Of a DNA stretch of 64,000 bases, positions 43,931 to 53,168 are shown piece by piece. Source of the DNA: Mangrovicella endophytica (GTDB taxonomy: Bacteria; Pseudomonadota; Alphaproteobacteria; Rhizobiales; Rhizobiaceae); the NCBI RefSeq assembly GCF_002893625.1, contig NZ_PKMZ01000009.1, positions 1 through 64,000 of the forward strand. The letters run 5' to 3'. The first letter of the stretch is position 1. Each line of letters starts with the position of its first letter. The notes under the pieces are model-generated. The model made no database searches. It saw nothing but the letters and a program-made list of their open reading frames with translations, and had not been told where the DNA came from. Both the position numbers and the translations under genes were made by a program.

Positions 43931-44850
43931 TGTGCCGTCCTCCGCCCGTAGTTCTGGAAGATCATGATCGGCACGACGAGGATGAGGAGCAGGACCACGG
44001 CGACCGCCGAGGATGTCGGCCAGTCGCGATTGGCGTTGAACTCGTTCCAGAGCTGACGCCCGATCATCAGCGTGTCGGAGCCGCCGAGAAGGTCCGGAAT
44101 GACGAACTCGCCGACGATCGGGATGAAGCACAGGAAGCTGCCGGCGATCACCCCCGGCATGGAGAGCGGGACGGTGATGACCCAGAAGCTCTTGAACGGG
44201 CGCGCGCCGAGATCGGCTGCCGCCTCCAGCAAGGTGTCGTCCAGCTTCTCCAGCGTCGCATAGAGCGGCAGGATCATGAAGGGCAGATACGAGTAGACGA
44301 TGCCGATGAAGACAGCCCAGTCAGTGTTGAGGAGATGCACCTGCTGGTCCGGGCCGAAGATGCCGATCCATTGCAGGAAGACGGTCAGCAGCCCCTCCGG
44401 CTTCAGGATGCCGATCCAGGCATAGACGCGGATCAGGAAGCTCGTCCAGAAAGGCAGGATCACCAGCATCAGCAGCGTAGTGCGCATGTTCGACGGTGCG
44501 CGGGCCATGCCATAGGCGATGGGAAAGCCGATCAAGAGCAGCAGCACCGTCGAGATCGCCGCGATCCTGAGGCTCGAGAGGTAGGAGCGCAGGTAGATCG
44601 GGTCCTCGGTGAGGTAGCGGTAGCTGTCCAGCGTGAACTGCTGCGCCCGCTCCCAGACGGTCGAAAGCTGGTCGAAGACCGGTTCATAGGGCGGCTGCGC
44701 GATCGCATAGGTGGAGAAGGAGATCTTCAGGACGATCAGGAACGGCACGAGGAAGAAGACCACGAGCCACAGATACGGGATCGCCACGACCAGCCAGCGC
44801 AGCTTCGAGGCGCCGGGCGCCGGTGCTGCCGTGCCGCTCGTGTCCGTCAT
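43927..44850 (-). CDS. potH: Putrescine ABC transporter permease PotH
   Basis: 307 residues, six membrane helices, EAA loop LEAAADLGARPFKSFWVITV. N-terminal helix at about 18-40 (LRWLVVAIPYLWLVVFFLVPF). It pairs with PotI as the transmembrane channel. The 34-nt gap from potG and the 4-nt overlap with potI show a single transcript. Confidence 0.9.
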   Translation of the reverse strand: MTDTSGTAAPAPGASKLRWLVVAIPYLWLVVFFLVPFLIVLKISFSTYAIAQPPYEPVFDQLSTVWERAQQFTLDSYRYLTEDPIYLRSYLSSLRIAAISTVLLLLIGFPIAYGMARAPSNMRTTLLMLVILPFWTSFLIRVYAWIGILKPEGLLTVFLQWIGIFGPDQQVHLLNTDWAVFIGIVYSYLPFMILPLYATLEKLDDTLLEAAADLGARPFKSFWVITVPLSMPGVIAGSFLCFIPIVGEFVIPDLLGGSDTLMIGRQLWNEFNANRDWPTSSAVAVVLLLILVVPIMIFQNYGRRTAQ

Positions 44851-44884
44851 CGCCGCTTGTCCCTTCGCCGCATCCGCATCGGCA

Positions 44885-46039
44885 TCAGTCCGTCAGCACC
44901 AGGCCGGCGTCACGCGACCAGCTCAGCCACACCTTGTCGTCCCAGCTGATCGGCCGTGACACCAGCCGCGTGGTGTTGGCGACTGTGGCCTTCATCACCG
45001 CGCCATTGGCGAGCTTGACGCGGTAGATCGAGACGTCCCCGAGATAGCCGATGTCCCAGACCTCACCGGCGATCATGTTGACCCCGTCCAGGGCGCCGGC
45101 AGGCCGATCGAGGGAGATGCGTACCTTCTCCGGCCGGATGGCGAAGGAGGCGACGCCCGCGGACCCACCAGCAATCGCCTGATCGGTCTCGACGACGAGA
45201 CCGGCGGCCGGTGCCTCAAGCCGCGTTCCGCCGCCCGGCAGTGCCGCAACCGTGCCCTCGATCAGATTGATGTTGCCGATGAAGTCGGCGACATAGCGCG
45301 AATTCGGCTGCTCGTAGATCTCGGCCGGTGTGGCGATCTGGACCAGCTTGCCGTGGTTCATCACGCCGATGCGGTCCGACATCGTCATCGCCTCCTCCTG
45401 ATCGTGGGTCACGATCAGGAAGGTGAGGCCGAGGTCCATCTGCAGGTCCATCAGCTCGAACTGCGTCTCCTCACGCAGCTTCTTGTCGAGCGCTCCGAGC
45501 GGCTCGTCGAGCAGCAGTACCTTCGGGCGCTTGGCAAGCGAGCGAGCCAGCGCGACACGCTGGCGCTGACCGCCGGAAAGCTGGTTCGGCTTGCGCTTGG
45601 CGAAGGGCTCGAGCTTGACCAGCCGGAGCATTTCCTTCACCCGCGCCTCGATCTCCGCCTTGCCCATGCCGTCCTGCCTGAGGCCGAAGGCGATGTTCTT
45701 CTCCACGCTCATATGCGGAAACAGCGCATAGGACTGGAACATCATGTTCACCGGCCGCCGATAGGGCGGCACACCGGCAAGCGGCTTGCCGTCGAGCAGG
45801 ATCTCGCCCGAGGTCGGCTCCTCGAAGCCGGCGAGCATGCGCATCAGCGTGGTCTTGCCGCAGCCGGACGGGCCGAGCAGCGAGAAGAACTCGCGCTCGT
45901 AGATCGACAGCGAGACGCCGCCGACGGCGACGAAATCGCCAAAGCTCTTGGTAACGTTCCGGAACTCAATCGCCGGCTTGGCAGCGGAGTCCGTCCAGGG
46001 CGCAAATGCGCGCTTCACCGGCCCGAGGGTCTTCGACAT
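44885..46039 (-). CDS. potG: Putrescine ABC transporter ATP-binding protein PotG
   Basis: 384 residues. Walker A GPSGCGKTT, signature LSGGQRQRVALARSL, Walker B VLLLDEPLGALD, H-loop LIVTHDQEEAM, then a C-terminal TOBE domain (ASFAIRPEKVRISLD). It energises import of putrescine or a related polyamine. ATG 46039 with an upstream GAGGCGGG is preferred. PotA (spermidine-preferential) is the alternative family; putrescine is favoured by gene order and by puu-like genes 7 kb away. Confidence 0.88.
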   Translation of the reverse strand: MSKTLGPVKRAFAPWTDSAAKPAIEFRNVTKSFGDFVAVGGVSLSIYEREFFSLLGPSGCGKTTLMRMLAGFEEPTSGEILLDGKPLAGVPPYRRPVNMMFQSYALFPHMSVEKNIAFGLRQDGMGKAEIEARVKEMLRLVKLEPFAKRKPNQLSGGQRQRVALARSLAKRPKVLLLDEPLGALDKKLREETQFELMDLQMDLGLTFLIVTHDQEEAMTMSDRIGVMNHGKLVQIATPAEIYEQPNSRYVADFIGNINLIEGTVAALPGGGTRLEAPAAGLVVETDQAIAGGSAGVASFAIRPEKVRISLDRPAGALDGVNMIAGEVWDIGYLGDVSIYRVKLANGAVMKATVANTTRLVSRPISWDDKVWLSWSRDAGLVLTD

Positions 46040-46069
46040 CGTCCCGCCTCTCGTCACGTCGCGGCCGGT

Positions 46070-46096
46070 GGGAAAGGCCGGCAGCCGGCCTTTCCC
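46070..46096 (-). promoter_or_regulatory. Intercistronic hairpin between potF and potG
   Basis: A perfect 12-bp inverted repeat with a 3-nt loop (GGGAAAGGCCGG-CAG-CCGGCCTTTCCC) between the two genes. Without a T run on the minus strand it is probably an mRNA-stabilising or partial termination element that lets the binding protein be made in excess over the membrane components. Confidence 0.6.
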
Positions 46097-46108
46097 ATTT
46101 CCTTGCGC

Positions 46109-47203
46109 CTACTGGCCGGTCTTCACGCTGGTCCAGAGCCGGGTCAGCGTCCGCTGCGTGCGGGCATCGTTCGGCGTCGTCGTGTAGAGATGAGACAGCG
46201 TCTCGTCGTCGGGATAGATCGACTTGTCCGCGAGAATCTCGGGCTTGATCAGCTTCTGGGAGTCGAGGTTGCCGTTCGGGTAGTTCACGAAGTCGGTCGC
46301 CTTGGCGATGATCTCCGGGCGCTGGATGAAGTTGATGAACTCATGCGCCTCGGCGACGTGCGGCGCATCGGCCGGGATCGCCATGGAGTCCGTCCAGAGC
46401 AGCGCGCCTTCCTTCGGGATGGAATAGGCGATGGTGACGCCGTTATTGGCCTCGGCGGCACGGTCGCGCGCCTGCAGGATGTCGCCGGAATAGCCGAAGG
46501 CGATGCAGGCATCGCCGTTGGCCAGCGCCTCGATGAACTCCGAGGAGTGGAACTTGCGGATATAGGGGCGCACCGACTTCACAAGGTCGGCCGCCTTCTG
46601 GAGGTCGGCCTCCTCCTTGGAGTCCGGCTTCAGACCGAGATAGGCGAGCGCTGCCGGCATGATGTCGTCCGGGCTGTCGAGAAGATAGACGCCGCAATCG
46701 GCGAACTTCGACACCACCTCCGGCTTGAACAGCATGTCCATCGAATTGACCGGCGCATTCGGCAGCCGCTTCTCGATCATCTGCGTGTTGTAGCCGATGC
46801 CCGTCGTGCCCCACATGTAGTTCACGGCGAACTTGTTCTCGGGGTCATAGGTGGCGACACGGTCGGTGATCGCCGGCCACATATGCGACAGGTTCGGGAT
46901 CTTGGACTTGTCCAGCGGCTGCAGAACGCCCGCCTGGATCATCCGCTGCAGGTTGCGGTCGGTGGGAACGACGATGTCGTAGCCGGAGCCCCCCGCCAGC
47001 AGCTTGGTCTCCAGCACCTCCATGGAATCGTAGACGTCGTAGACGACCTTGATCCCAGTTTCCTTGGTGAACTGCTCGAGGATCGCCGGATCGATGTAGT
47101 CCGACCAGTTGTAGACGTTGACGACGCGCTCCTGCGCGGGCGCCGAAAGGCTCGAGGCGAGAAGGATGGCAGTGCCGACGAGGGTTGCCAGGCGCAAGGT
47201 CAT
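46109..47203 (-). CDS. potF: Putrescine-binding periplasmic protein
   Basis: 364 residues: signal peptide (1-23, cleavage after SAPAQ), then a PotD/PotF solute-binding fold: VVNVYNWSDYIDPAILEQFT, KVVYDVYDSMEVLETKLLAG, YMWGTTGIGYNTQM. It captures putrescine or a similar polyamine in the periplasm for PotGHI. First gene of the operon. Confidence 0.9.
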   Translation of the reverse strand: MTLRLATLVGTAILLASSLSAPAQERVVNVYNWSDYIDPAILEQFTKETGIKVVYDVYDSMEVLETKLLAGGSGYDIVVPTDRNLQRMIQAGVLQPLDKSKIPNLSHMWPAITDRVATYDPENKFAVNYMWGTTGIGYNTQMIEKRLPNAPVNSMDMLFKPEVVSKFADCGVYLLDSPDDIMPAALAYLGLKPDSKEEADLQKAADLVKSVRPYIRKFHSSEFIEALANGDACIAFGYSGDILQARDRAAEANNGVTIAYSIPKEGALLWTDSMAIPADAPHVAEAHEFINFIQRPEIIAKATDFVNYPNGNLDSQKLIKPEILADKSIYPDDETLSHLYTTTPNDARTQRTLTRLWTSVKTGQ

Positions 47204-47333
47204 CCGGGGAAACTCCCTTCCAGGGTGCAGGTTTAAGAGCAGACGTCCGTCGCCGATACGCCATTCGTTACGGCGGAGTAAAGAACATCGGCGGAGCGAT
47301 TCCTAGTCCCGGTTTCGCACCGCAGCGAGAGGT

Positions 47334-47891
47334 TTATCCGGGGATCGCCGACGGGTTCGGCCTCAGCATATAGCGCGCGTCTTCGCCATAGGCGGCGAGG
47401 CGTTCAGCCGGCAGCACGCCGTCGGTGAGCTCGAAGCCGAAGCGGTGCCAGAACGGGGCCGTTCCGTAGACCGAGATCAGCGCCGCGATGGGGAAGGCTT
47501 GCGCCTCGTCGAGCAGCCGGCGAACGCCTGCTTCAGCATGGCCTTTCCCCCGCGCTTCCGGCGCGACCACGACGTCGTGGAGGTAGTAGCTGTCGGCATT
47601 GTCCGGCAGGCTGCGCAGCAGCTTTCCCAGTGACGGCGGCTCGTGCCGGCGGATGGGATGCGACACCGCATAGCCGAGGATAACGTCGTCCGCGCTCGCG
47701 AGAACGAGGCAGCCGCGCGGCCACAGCGCCAGCCGCTCGGCAAACACCGCTTGGTCTTCCGGCAGGCCCGGGTGGACACGGTCCGCCAGCGCGGTCACCG
47801 CCGCGACCTCGTCGCCGTGCATCGGGCGCCAGAGCGCACTGTCTAGGTTGTGCCCTGGGCCGCCGGATGCGGCGGCCGCTGCTGCCGACAT
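47334..47891 (-). CDS. GNAT family N-acetyltransferase
   Basis: 185 residues. Acetyl-CoA-binding motif V-V-V-A-P-E-A-R-G-K-G-H-A and the C-terminal YGTAPFWHRFGFE of GNAT enzymes. The substrate is not predictable. It starts 5 nt after the stop of the aspartyl-hydroxylase-like gene, so the two form an operon. An alanine-rich N-terminus (about 15 residues) may be disordered. Confidence 0.85.
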   Translation of the reverse strand: MSAAAAAASGGPGHNLDSALWRPMHGDEVAAVTALADRVHPGLPEDQAVFAERLALWPRGCLVLASADDVILGYAVSHPIRRHEPPSLGKLLRSLPDNADSYYLHDVVVAPEARGKGHAEAGVRRLLDEAQAFPIAALISVYGTAPFWHRFGFELTDGVLPAERLAAYGEDARYMLRPNPSAIPG

Positions 47892-47896
47892 CGCCT

Positions 47897-48691
47897 TCAG
47901 CGGTGCTTGCGCCCTTCGCCGTAGAACATCTTCTCCCACGCCTTATGAGCCTTGTAGCCCTCGCGGATGAATGGGGTGAAGACGGCGAGATTCAGGATGG
48001 CCTTGTTGGTGATGTTCGCCGGGAAGCTCGTCGGCTTCTCGAAATCGACGAAGAGCACCACGCGCACCTTGTCGGAATGGTTCCAGGCCTCGTGCTCATA
48101 GGCGTCGTCGAAGATCAGCGCCTTGCCCTCTTCCCAGTGGCAGAGTTCCTTGTCGACGCGGATGCCGATCTTGTCGGGCTCGTTCGGCACGATCAGGCCG
48201 AGGTGGAAGCGCAGCACACCGTTATAGGGGCCGCGATGCGGCGGCAGATGCTTGCCGGGCTCGAAGATGGAGAACATCGCCGACTTCAGGCCGGGAATCT
48301 TCTGCAAGATGCGCCAGGTCTGCGGACACTGCCGGATCGCCTCCTCCGACTTGATGCCGTAGCCGCAGAGGAAGAACGTCTTCCAGTTCTGGTCCGAGGA
48401 GATGGAGCGCACCTCCGAGGAGATCTCATGGAAAGCCGGGAGATCGCCCTTGCGCACCAGGATCTTATCGAGTTCCGCACGGATCAGGTGCCATTCGGCC
48501 TCGACCTCACGCGCCCAGGGAAACGCATCGGTCGGGAAAACCGGCGGGTTGCCGACGGCCGAATATTTCAGGTTCAGCTTCTCGGCGCCGTCCACCAGCT
48601 TCTGCACCGTGCGGGCAACGGCGCCCGCGCCGCTCATCGTGTCTTCGAGGCCGGCCGTCTTGGCCTTCTGCTGGCTGTTGATCTGATCCAT
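47897..48691 (-). CDS. Aspartyl/asparaginyl beta-hydroxylase-like (LpxO-type) dioxygenase
   Basis: 264 residues. Fe(II)/2-oxoglutarate-dependent dioxygenase: metal and cosubstrate residues are likely in H-R-G-P-Y-N-G-V-L-R-F-H and D-D-A-Y-E-H-E-A-W-N, followed by K-V-R-V-V-L-F-V-D-F. Bacterial relatives include LpxO, which 2-hydroxylates lipid A acyl chains, and enzymes acting on amino acids or peptides. No N-terminal membrane anchor is visible, unlike classical LpxO. The exact substrate is unknown. Confidence 0.8.
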   Translation of the reverse strand: MDQINSQQKAKTAGLEDTMSGAGAVARTVQKLVDGAEKLNLKYSAVGNPPVFPTDAFPWAREVEAEWHLIRAELDKILVRKGDLPAFHEISSEVRSISSDQNWKTFFLCGYGIKSEEAIRQCPQTWRILQKIPGLKSAMFSIFEPGKHLPPHRGPYNGVLRFHLGLIVPNEPDKIGIRVDKELCHWEEGKALIFDDAYEHEAWNHSDKVRVVLFVDFEKPTSFPANITNKAILNLAVFTPFIREGYKAHKAWEKMFYGEGRKHR

Positions 48692-48800
48692 GGGACATCA
48701 CCTCGGTCTCTGCCGGCCACATGCGACGGTTGTCGGCGCGCAGCTGCTGTCTGCCTGAATAGCGGCGCTTCGCGGGCGGCTCCAGCCATTTGGAGCGCCG

Positions 48801-48868
48801 TCATTGAAAATCGAACGGCGACAGACCGCCCACACGCTCGTCGAGACCGAGCGGGCGGGTCAGCGGCG
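48801..48868 (-). repeat. Direct repeat, copy 1: extra 3' end of ramB left of brnTA
   Basis: 68 nt matching 49569-49636 at 65 positions. Read on the minus strand it encodes the ramB C-terminus (PLTRPLGLDERVGGLSPFDF, then Q and stop). All three differences (GAG/GAA, CGT/CGG, TCG/TCA) are synonymous. Weaker similarity (A-C-[L/I]-A) continues for about 12 nt beyond, after a gap of four codons. Confidence 0.9.
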
Positions 48869-48927
48869 CAAGACATGCACAGTATGGTTCGGGCGGTGCC
48901 GACGCACTTCGCAGTTCAAGGCGAACA

Positions 48928-48956
48928 TTGCCTCTCTTACCTATTTTCTGTAGTTA
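48928..48956 (+). promoter_or_regulatory. Possible promoter of brnTA
   Basis: TTGCCT (48928-48933), 17 nt, TAGTTA (48951-48956), ending 10 nt before the brnT ATG. In this family the BrnA antitoxin binds its own promoter, so an operator should overlap it. The box match is modest. Confidence 0.35.
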
Positions 48957-48966
48957 CTAGAATTCC

Positions 48967-49254
48967 ATGGCGAAGAGCTTGGCTTTCGAGTGGGACGAGG
49001 CAAAAGCGGCGACGAACCTCGCTCGCCACGGCGTCGCCTTTACGGACGCCGCAACCTTTCGCTTCGACCTCGCGACGATCGTATTGGACGAAAGGCTCGT
49101 CTATGGCGAAGAGCGCTGGATCGCTACGGCACCGCTCGCTGGCCGCATCCACGTTCTCGTCTATACGACGCGCGGCACGGCGATCCGCGTCATCTCGCTC
49201 CGCAAAGCCAACGCAAGAGAGATCAAGCGCTATGCCGATTCGTTCGAAGCATGA
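48967..49254 (+). CDS. brnT: BrnT family ribonuclease toxin
   Basis: 95 residues. Starts with the family hallmark FEWDEAKAATNLARHGV-x-F and contains ERW, VLVYTTRGTAIRVISLRKANARE, the RelE-like core with conserved Arg residues and E-R/K-C-terminal helix. BrnT cuts RNA and stops growth until neutralised by BrnA. It overlaps brnA by 23 nt. The pair lies in an islet between two direct repeats of the ramB end. Confidence 0.9.
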   Translation: MAKSLAFEWDEAKAATNLARHGVAFTDAATFRFDLATIVLDERLVYGEERWIATAPLAGRIHVLVYTTRGTAIRVISLRKANAREIKRYADSFEA

Positions 49255-49540
49255 CCGCCGCACCGAGGCACTGGCGATTGCACGAGCCAACCTAGAAGCG
49301 ATGACACCGAAGGAGGATCTGGCGATCACGGCAGCCGCCGAGGCGGACCCGGATTCGCGCCCGATGACGGATGAAGAGTTCGCTCAGGCGCGGCGAGGTC
49401 GCAGGCCAGCTGAGAATCCGAAGAGGCAGGTGACGCTACGCCTCGATCCCGACGTCATCGAAGCCCTGAAAGCAGAAGGCCCCGGCTGGCAGACCCGCGC
49501 GAATGCTCGTCTGCGCGAGGCGCTTGGTCTGGGCTCATAG
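49232..49540 (+). CDS. brnA: BrnA family antitoxin
   Basis: 102 residues. The C-terminal half is the BrnA ribbon-helix-helix: KRQVTLRLDPDVIEALKAEG then GWQTRANARLREALG, which binds DNA as part of a tetramer and represses the operon. The N-terminal half should wrap the BrnT toxin. Toxin-first order and the 23-nt overlap are usual for brnTA. Confidence 0.88.
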   Translation: MPIRSKHDRRTEALAIARANLEAMTPKEDLAITAAAEADPDSRPMTDEEFAQARRGRRPAENPKRQVTLRLDPDVIEALKAEGPGWQTRANARLREALGLGS

Positions 49541-49568
49541 AGCACATATCTGTCAGACTGCCACTTCC

Positions 49569-49636
49569 TCATTGAAAATCGAACGGTGACAGACCGCCCA
49601 CCCGTTCGTCGAGACCGAGCGGGCGGGTCAGCGGCG
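49569..49636 (-). repeat. Direct repeat, copy 2: 3' end of intact ramB
   Basis: The 68 nt that encode the last residues and stop of the complete ramB gene. Partner of the copy at 48801-48868. Together the two repeats bracket brnTA with about 700 nt between them. Confidence 0.9.
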
Positions 49637-50990
49637 GCGCTGCGCGGGCGATGCAAGCCTGCCGCTCGCAGAAGCGGCAGGCCGGGCCGATCGGCGTCGG
49701 CACCGCGCCGGACCCAAGCTGCCGGCCGTAGATGGTCGCATCCTTATGTGCGGCATCGCAGCCGATCAGGATCGCCGTGCGGCGTGGGCGCTCGCCAAAG
49801 CGAGCCGTCGGACCATCGACCGTCCGCGTGACGAGAAGAAAGGATGCTCCACCGGGCATCTCGGCCATTTCGGCGAGAACCGCATCCGGCTGCGCGAAGG
49901 CCATGTGGATCGGCAGCTTGGGGCAATCGCCACCGAAGCGCTGCGCGGGAAAGCCGCGCGCGCCGACCCGGCGAATGCGATTGCCGGCGTGATCCACCTC
50001 CATCAGGAAGAAGGGAATACCCGGCGCGCTCGCCCGCTGCAGCGTCGTCAGCCGCTGCGCGGCCTGCTCGAATGAGACGCCGAAGCGGCTCGCCAGCACG
50101 GTGACGTCATAGCCGCAGCGCTCGGCCGCGGTCTGGAACGGTGCATAGGGCATCATCAGCGCATGCGCGGCATAGCGCATCAGTTCCAGGCGGGCGAGGC
50201 GCAACGCCTCAGGCCCCGAGAAGCCGAAGCTGTCGGCTTCCGACGCGACGACATCCTCATAGGCGAGCGTGAAAACCTCGGCCGCGACCTCCCTCAACCG
50301 GTCCGCCGCCGATAGCCGCTCCGACAGGAACAGCCGCCGCGAGTGCCGGTCGAATCGCCGTCGCCAGATCGGCATGACATCGGCCGGCAGCACGCGAACG
50401 GCGATGTCGTGGCGGCTGCGCAGCCAGCCGCGCAGTACCGCGCCAGGATCGTCGCCCGGCTCGAAGCTCTGGTGCAGGCGCTCGGCAGCGGCCTCGATCG
50501 CGGCATAATGATTGGGCCGGTTCTCCAGGACGTCCCGCACCTCGTCGAGCGGCAGACGCGCGGCCGCGACCGGCGTGCCACGCCCCTCGCGCGCCAGGAG
50601 TTCGCTCAGATCGGACAACCGCTCATGCTGCTCGCGATAGGCGCGATAGAGCTTGGCGAGACCGGCCGCGACGTTCGGCGCGGTCGCGGCGAGCTCGCCG
50701 AGTTCCTGGTCCCCGGGAAGTTCGTCGGCCAACAGAGGGTCTGCGAAAATCGCCTTCAGCTCACCCTGCAGCTCGCGCGCCTTGCCACCCCGAAGCTCGC
50801 CGGGATCAACCCCGTAGACCTCCGACAGCCGCAGGATCAGCTGCACGGTCAGGGGCCGCTGGTTGCGCTCGATCAGGTTGAGATAGGAGGGCGAGATGCC
50901 GATGCCGGACGCCATGGCGGTCTGCGTCAGGCCGAGGCCGTTGCGGATCCGGCGTATATGCGGACCGGCGAAGATCTTAGTCTCGTGCAC
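49569..50990 (-). CDS. ramB: RamB/ScfR-type short-chain fatty acid metabolism regulator
   Basis: 473 residues. N-terminal XRE helix-turn-helix (IRRIRNGLGLTQTAMASGIG, SPSYLNLIERNQRPLT), central IrrE/M78-like region (about 165-270; MRYAAHALMMPYAPF), and C-terminal DUF2083 part with a cysteine motif (GPACRFCERQAC) that may bind a metal or sense redox. RamB and ScfR proteins respond to acetyl- or acyl-CoA state and control glyoxylate-bypass genes. It is divergent from aceA, its expected target. Start GTG; a weak ribosome-binding site. Confidence 0.85.
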   Translation of the reverse strand: MHETKIFAGPHIRRIRNGLGLTQTAMASGIGISPSYLNLIERNQRPLTVQLILRLSEVYGVDPGELRGGKARELQGELKAIFADPLLADELPGDQELGELAATAPNVAAGLAKLYRAYREQHERLSDLSELLAREGRGTPVAAARLPLDEVRDVLENRPNHYAAIEAAAERLHQSFEPGDDPGAVLRGWLRSRHDIAVRVLPADVMPIWRRRFDRHSRRLFLSERLSAADRLREVAAEVFTLAYEDVVASEADSFGFSGPEALRLARLELMRYAAHALMMPYAPFQTAAERCGYDVTVLASRFGVSFEQAAQRLTTLQRASAPGIPFFLMEVDHAGNRIRRVGARGFPAQRFGGDCPKLPIHMAFAQPDAVLAEMAEMPGGASFLLVTRTVDGPTARFGERPRRTAILIGCDAAHKDATIYGRQLGSGAVPTPIGPACRFCERQACIARAAPPLTRPLGLDERVGGLSPFDFQ

Positions 50991-51030
50991 CGCTTTACCG
51001 TTCTTGACAGACGCTGACGTTCACACGGCT

Positions 51031-51059
51031 TTTACAAAATTACAGTCAAGCTTTGTCAA
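51031..51059 (-). promoter_or_regulatory. Predicted sigma-70 promoter of ramB
   Basis: On the minus strand: TTGACA (51059-51054), 17 nt, TGTAAA (51036-51031). The -35 is a perfect consensus. It predicts a leader of about 34 nt. Confidence 0.55.
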
Positions 51060-51061
51060 AG
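51051..51061. promoter_or_regulatory. Candidate RamB operator between ramB and aceA
   Basis: CTTTG-T-CAAAG, a perfect palindrome within AAGCTTTGTCAAAGACA. It resembles the CTTTGCAAA-type box known for RamB in Corynebacterium glutamicum, and it overlaps the -35 of the predicted ramB promoter. It lies 133 nt before the aceA start. Confidence 0.55.
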
Positions 51062-51193
51062 ACAATACAGAGCAACCTCATTCACAGCCCGATTGAGAGC
51101 TGCTTCCTGGCATGTCCAGCCGATTTCGTCACATGCTCCTCACAGCCGACGCCACGGGAGGTCGTCGGCAGGCAGACTTGATGGGGAGCCGCC

Positions 51194-52495
<1,302 letters not shown>

Positions 52496-52536
52496 GCCGA
52501 GCCAGCCCACCATCGCCCCAGGAGGAGACAGAAGCG

Positions 52537-52803
52537 ATGAGCAACGTCCTGATATCGGAGACGATGAACCAGAACCGGCCGCGCACAAGGGTGCGCGAGC
52601 GTGCCGAGGAGCAGTCCTCGTCCATGAGCGAGGCGCAGCAGGCGACGGTGCGCACGCTCGCCAACGACCTGCACCGGCTGAACCAGGCGGTGATGAAGGC
52701 CGTCGAGGCCGGCCTGTCGGTGGAGCTCGTCCGCTCCGCCCGCCATCACGGCGGCGATGGCAACTGGGGCGATCTGCTGATCCCGGTGATCGTCAAGACG
52801 TGA
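52537..52803 (+). CDS. Conserved-looking small protein downstream of aceA
   Basis: 88 residues: a polar N-terminus, a helix (ATVRTLANDLHRLNQAVMKA) and a C-terminal block VEAGLSVELVRSARHHGGDG-NWGDLLIPVI. AGGAGG stands about 13 nt upstream of the ATG. It starts 41 nt after aceA and is probably cotranscribed. I do not recognise the family. Confidence 0.7.
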   Translation: MSNVLISETMNQNRPRTRVRERAEEQSSSMSEAQQATVRTLANDLHRLNQAVMKAVEAGLSVELVRSARHHGGDGNWGDLLIPVIVKT

Positions 52804-53168
52804 TTTCTGGGATCGAGCTCCGCTTCGCCGTCTTGTGAAGATCGCGAAGCCGGCCTCAGCAGCAGAGGCGGCTGGATTCATCTCGCCGCTACCCGCCTCG
52901 CCGGCTGAGCTTCCCACCGGCGGGGCGGCTGGGTTATGATTTCGCCCAATCAGCCACGGCGAGAATCATGTCGCGCAGTCTCAGACCGGGAAGCCCCGCC
53001 AAGGCGTCCTCCAGCAAACGTGGAACGGAGCATCCCCTGCAGGGCTTGAGTGAGGCGCTGGCCGCCCCCCCAAGGCCAGCAGCCCAGCAGAGCGCCGACG
53101 GACCGCATTTTCGCCTGTCGAAGGACGACCAGCCGGCGTTCCTTCTGTCCAAGCGTGGCGTCCGGTCC
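52804..53168. other. Intergenic region before the puuA-like gene
   Basis: About 365 nt if the gene starts at 53169. An in-frame ATG at 52968 would extend the protein by 67 residues, but that stretch is low-complexity with less biased codons, so it is treated here as leader. GC-rich dyads near 52890-52930 may end the aceA transcript. Confidence 0.5.

Noticed and set aside
52968-53168. N-terminal extension of 67 residues on the PuuA-like protein
   Set aside because: The segment is Ser/Pro/Ala-rich without family similarity, and the glutamine synthetase N-terminal domain starts cleanly at the ATG at 53169. Not fully excluded, since GCGAGA precedes 52968.
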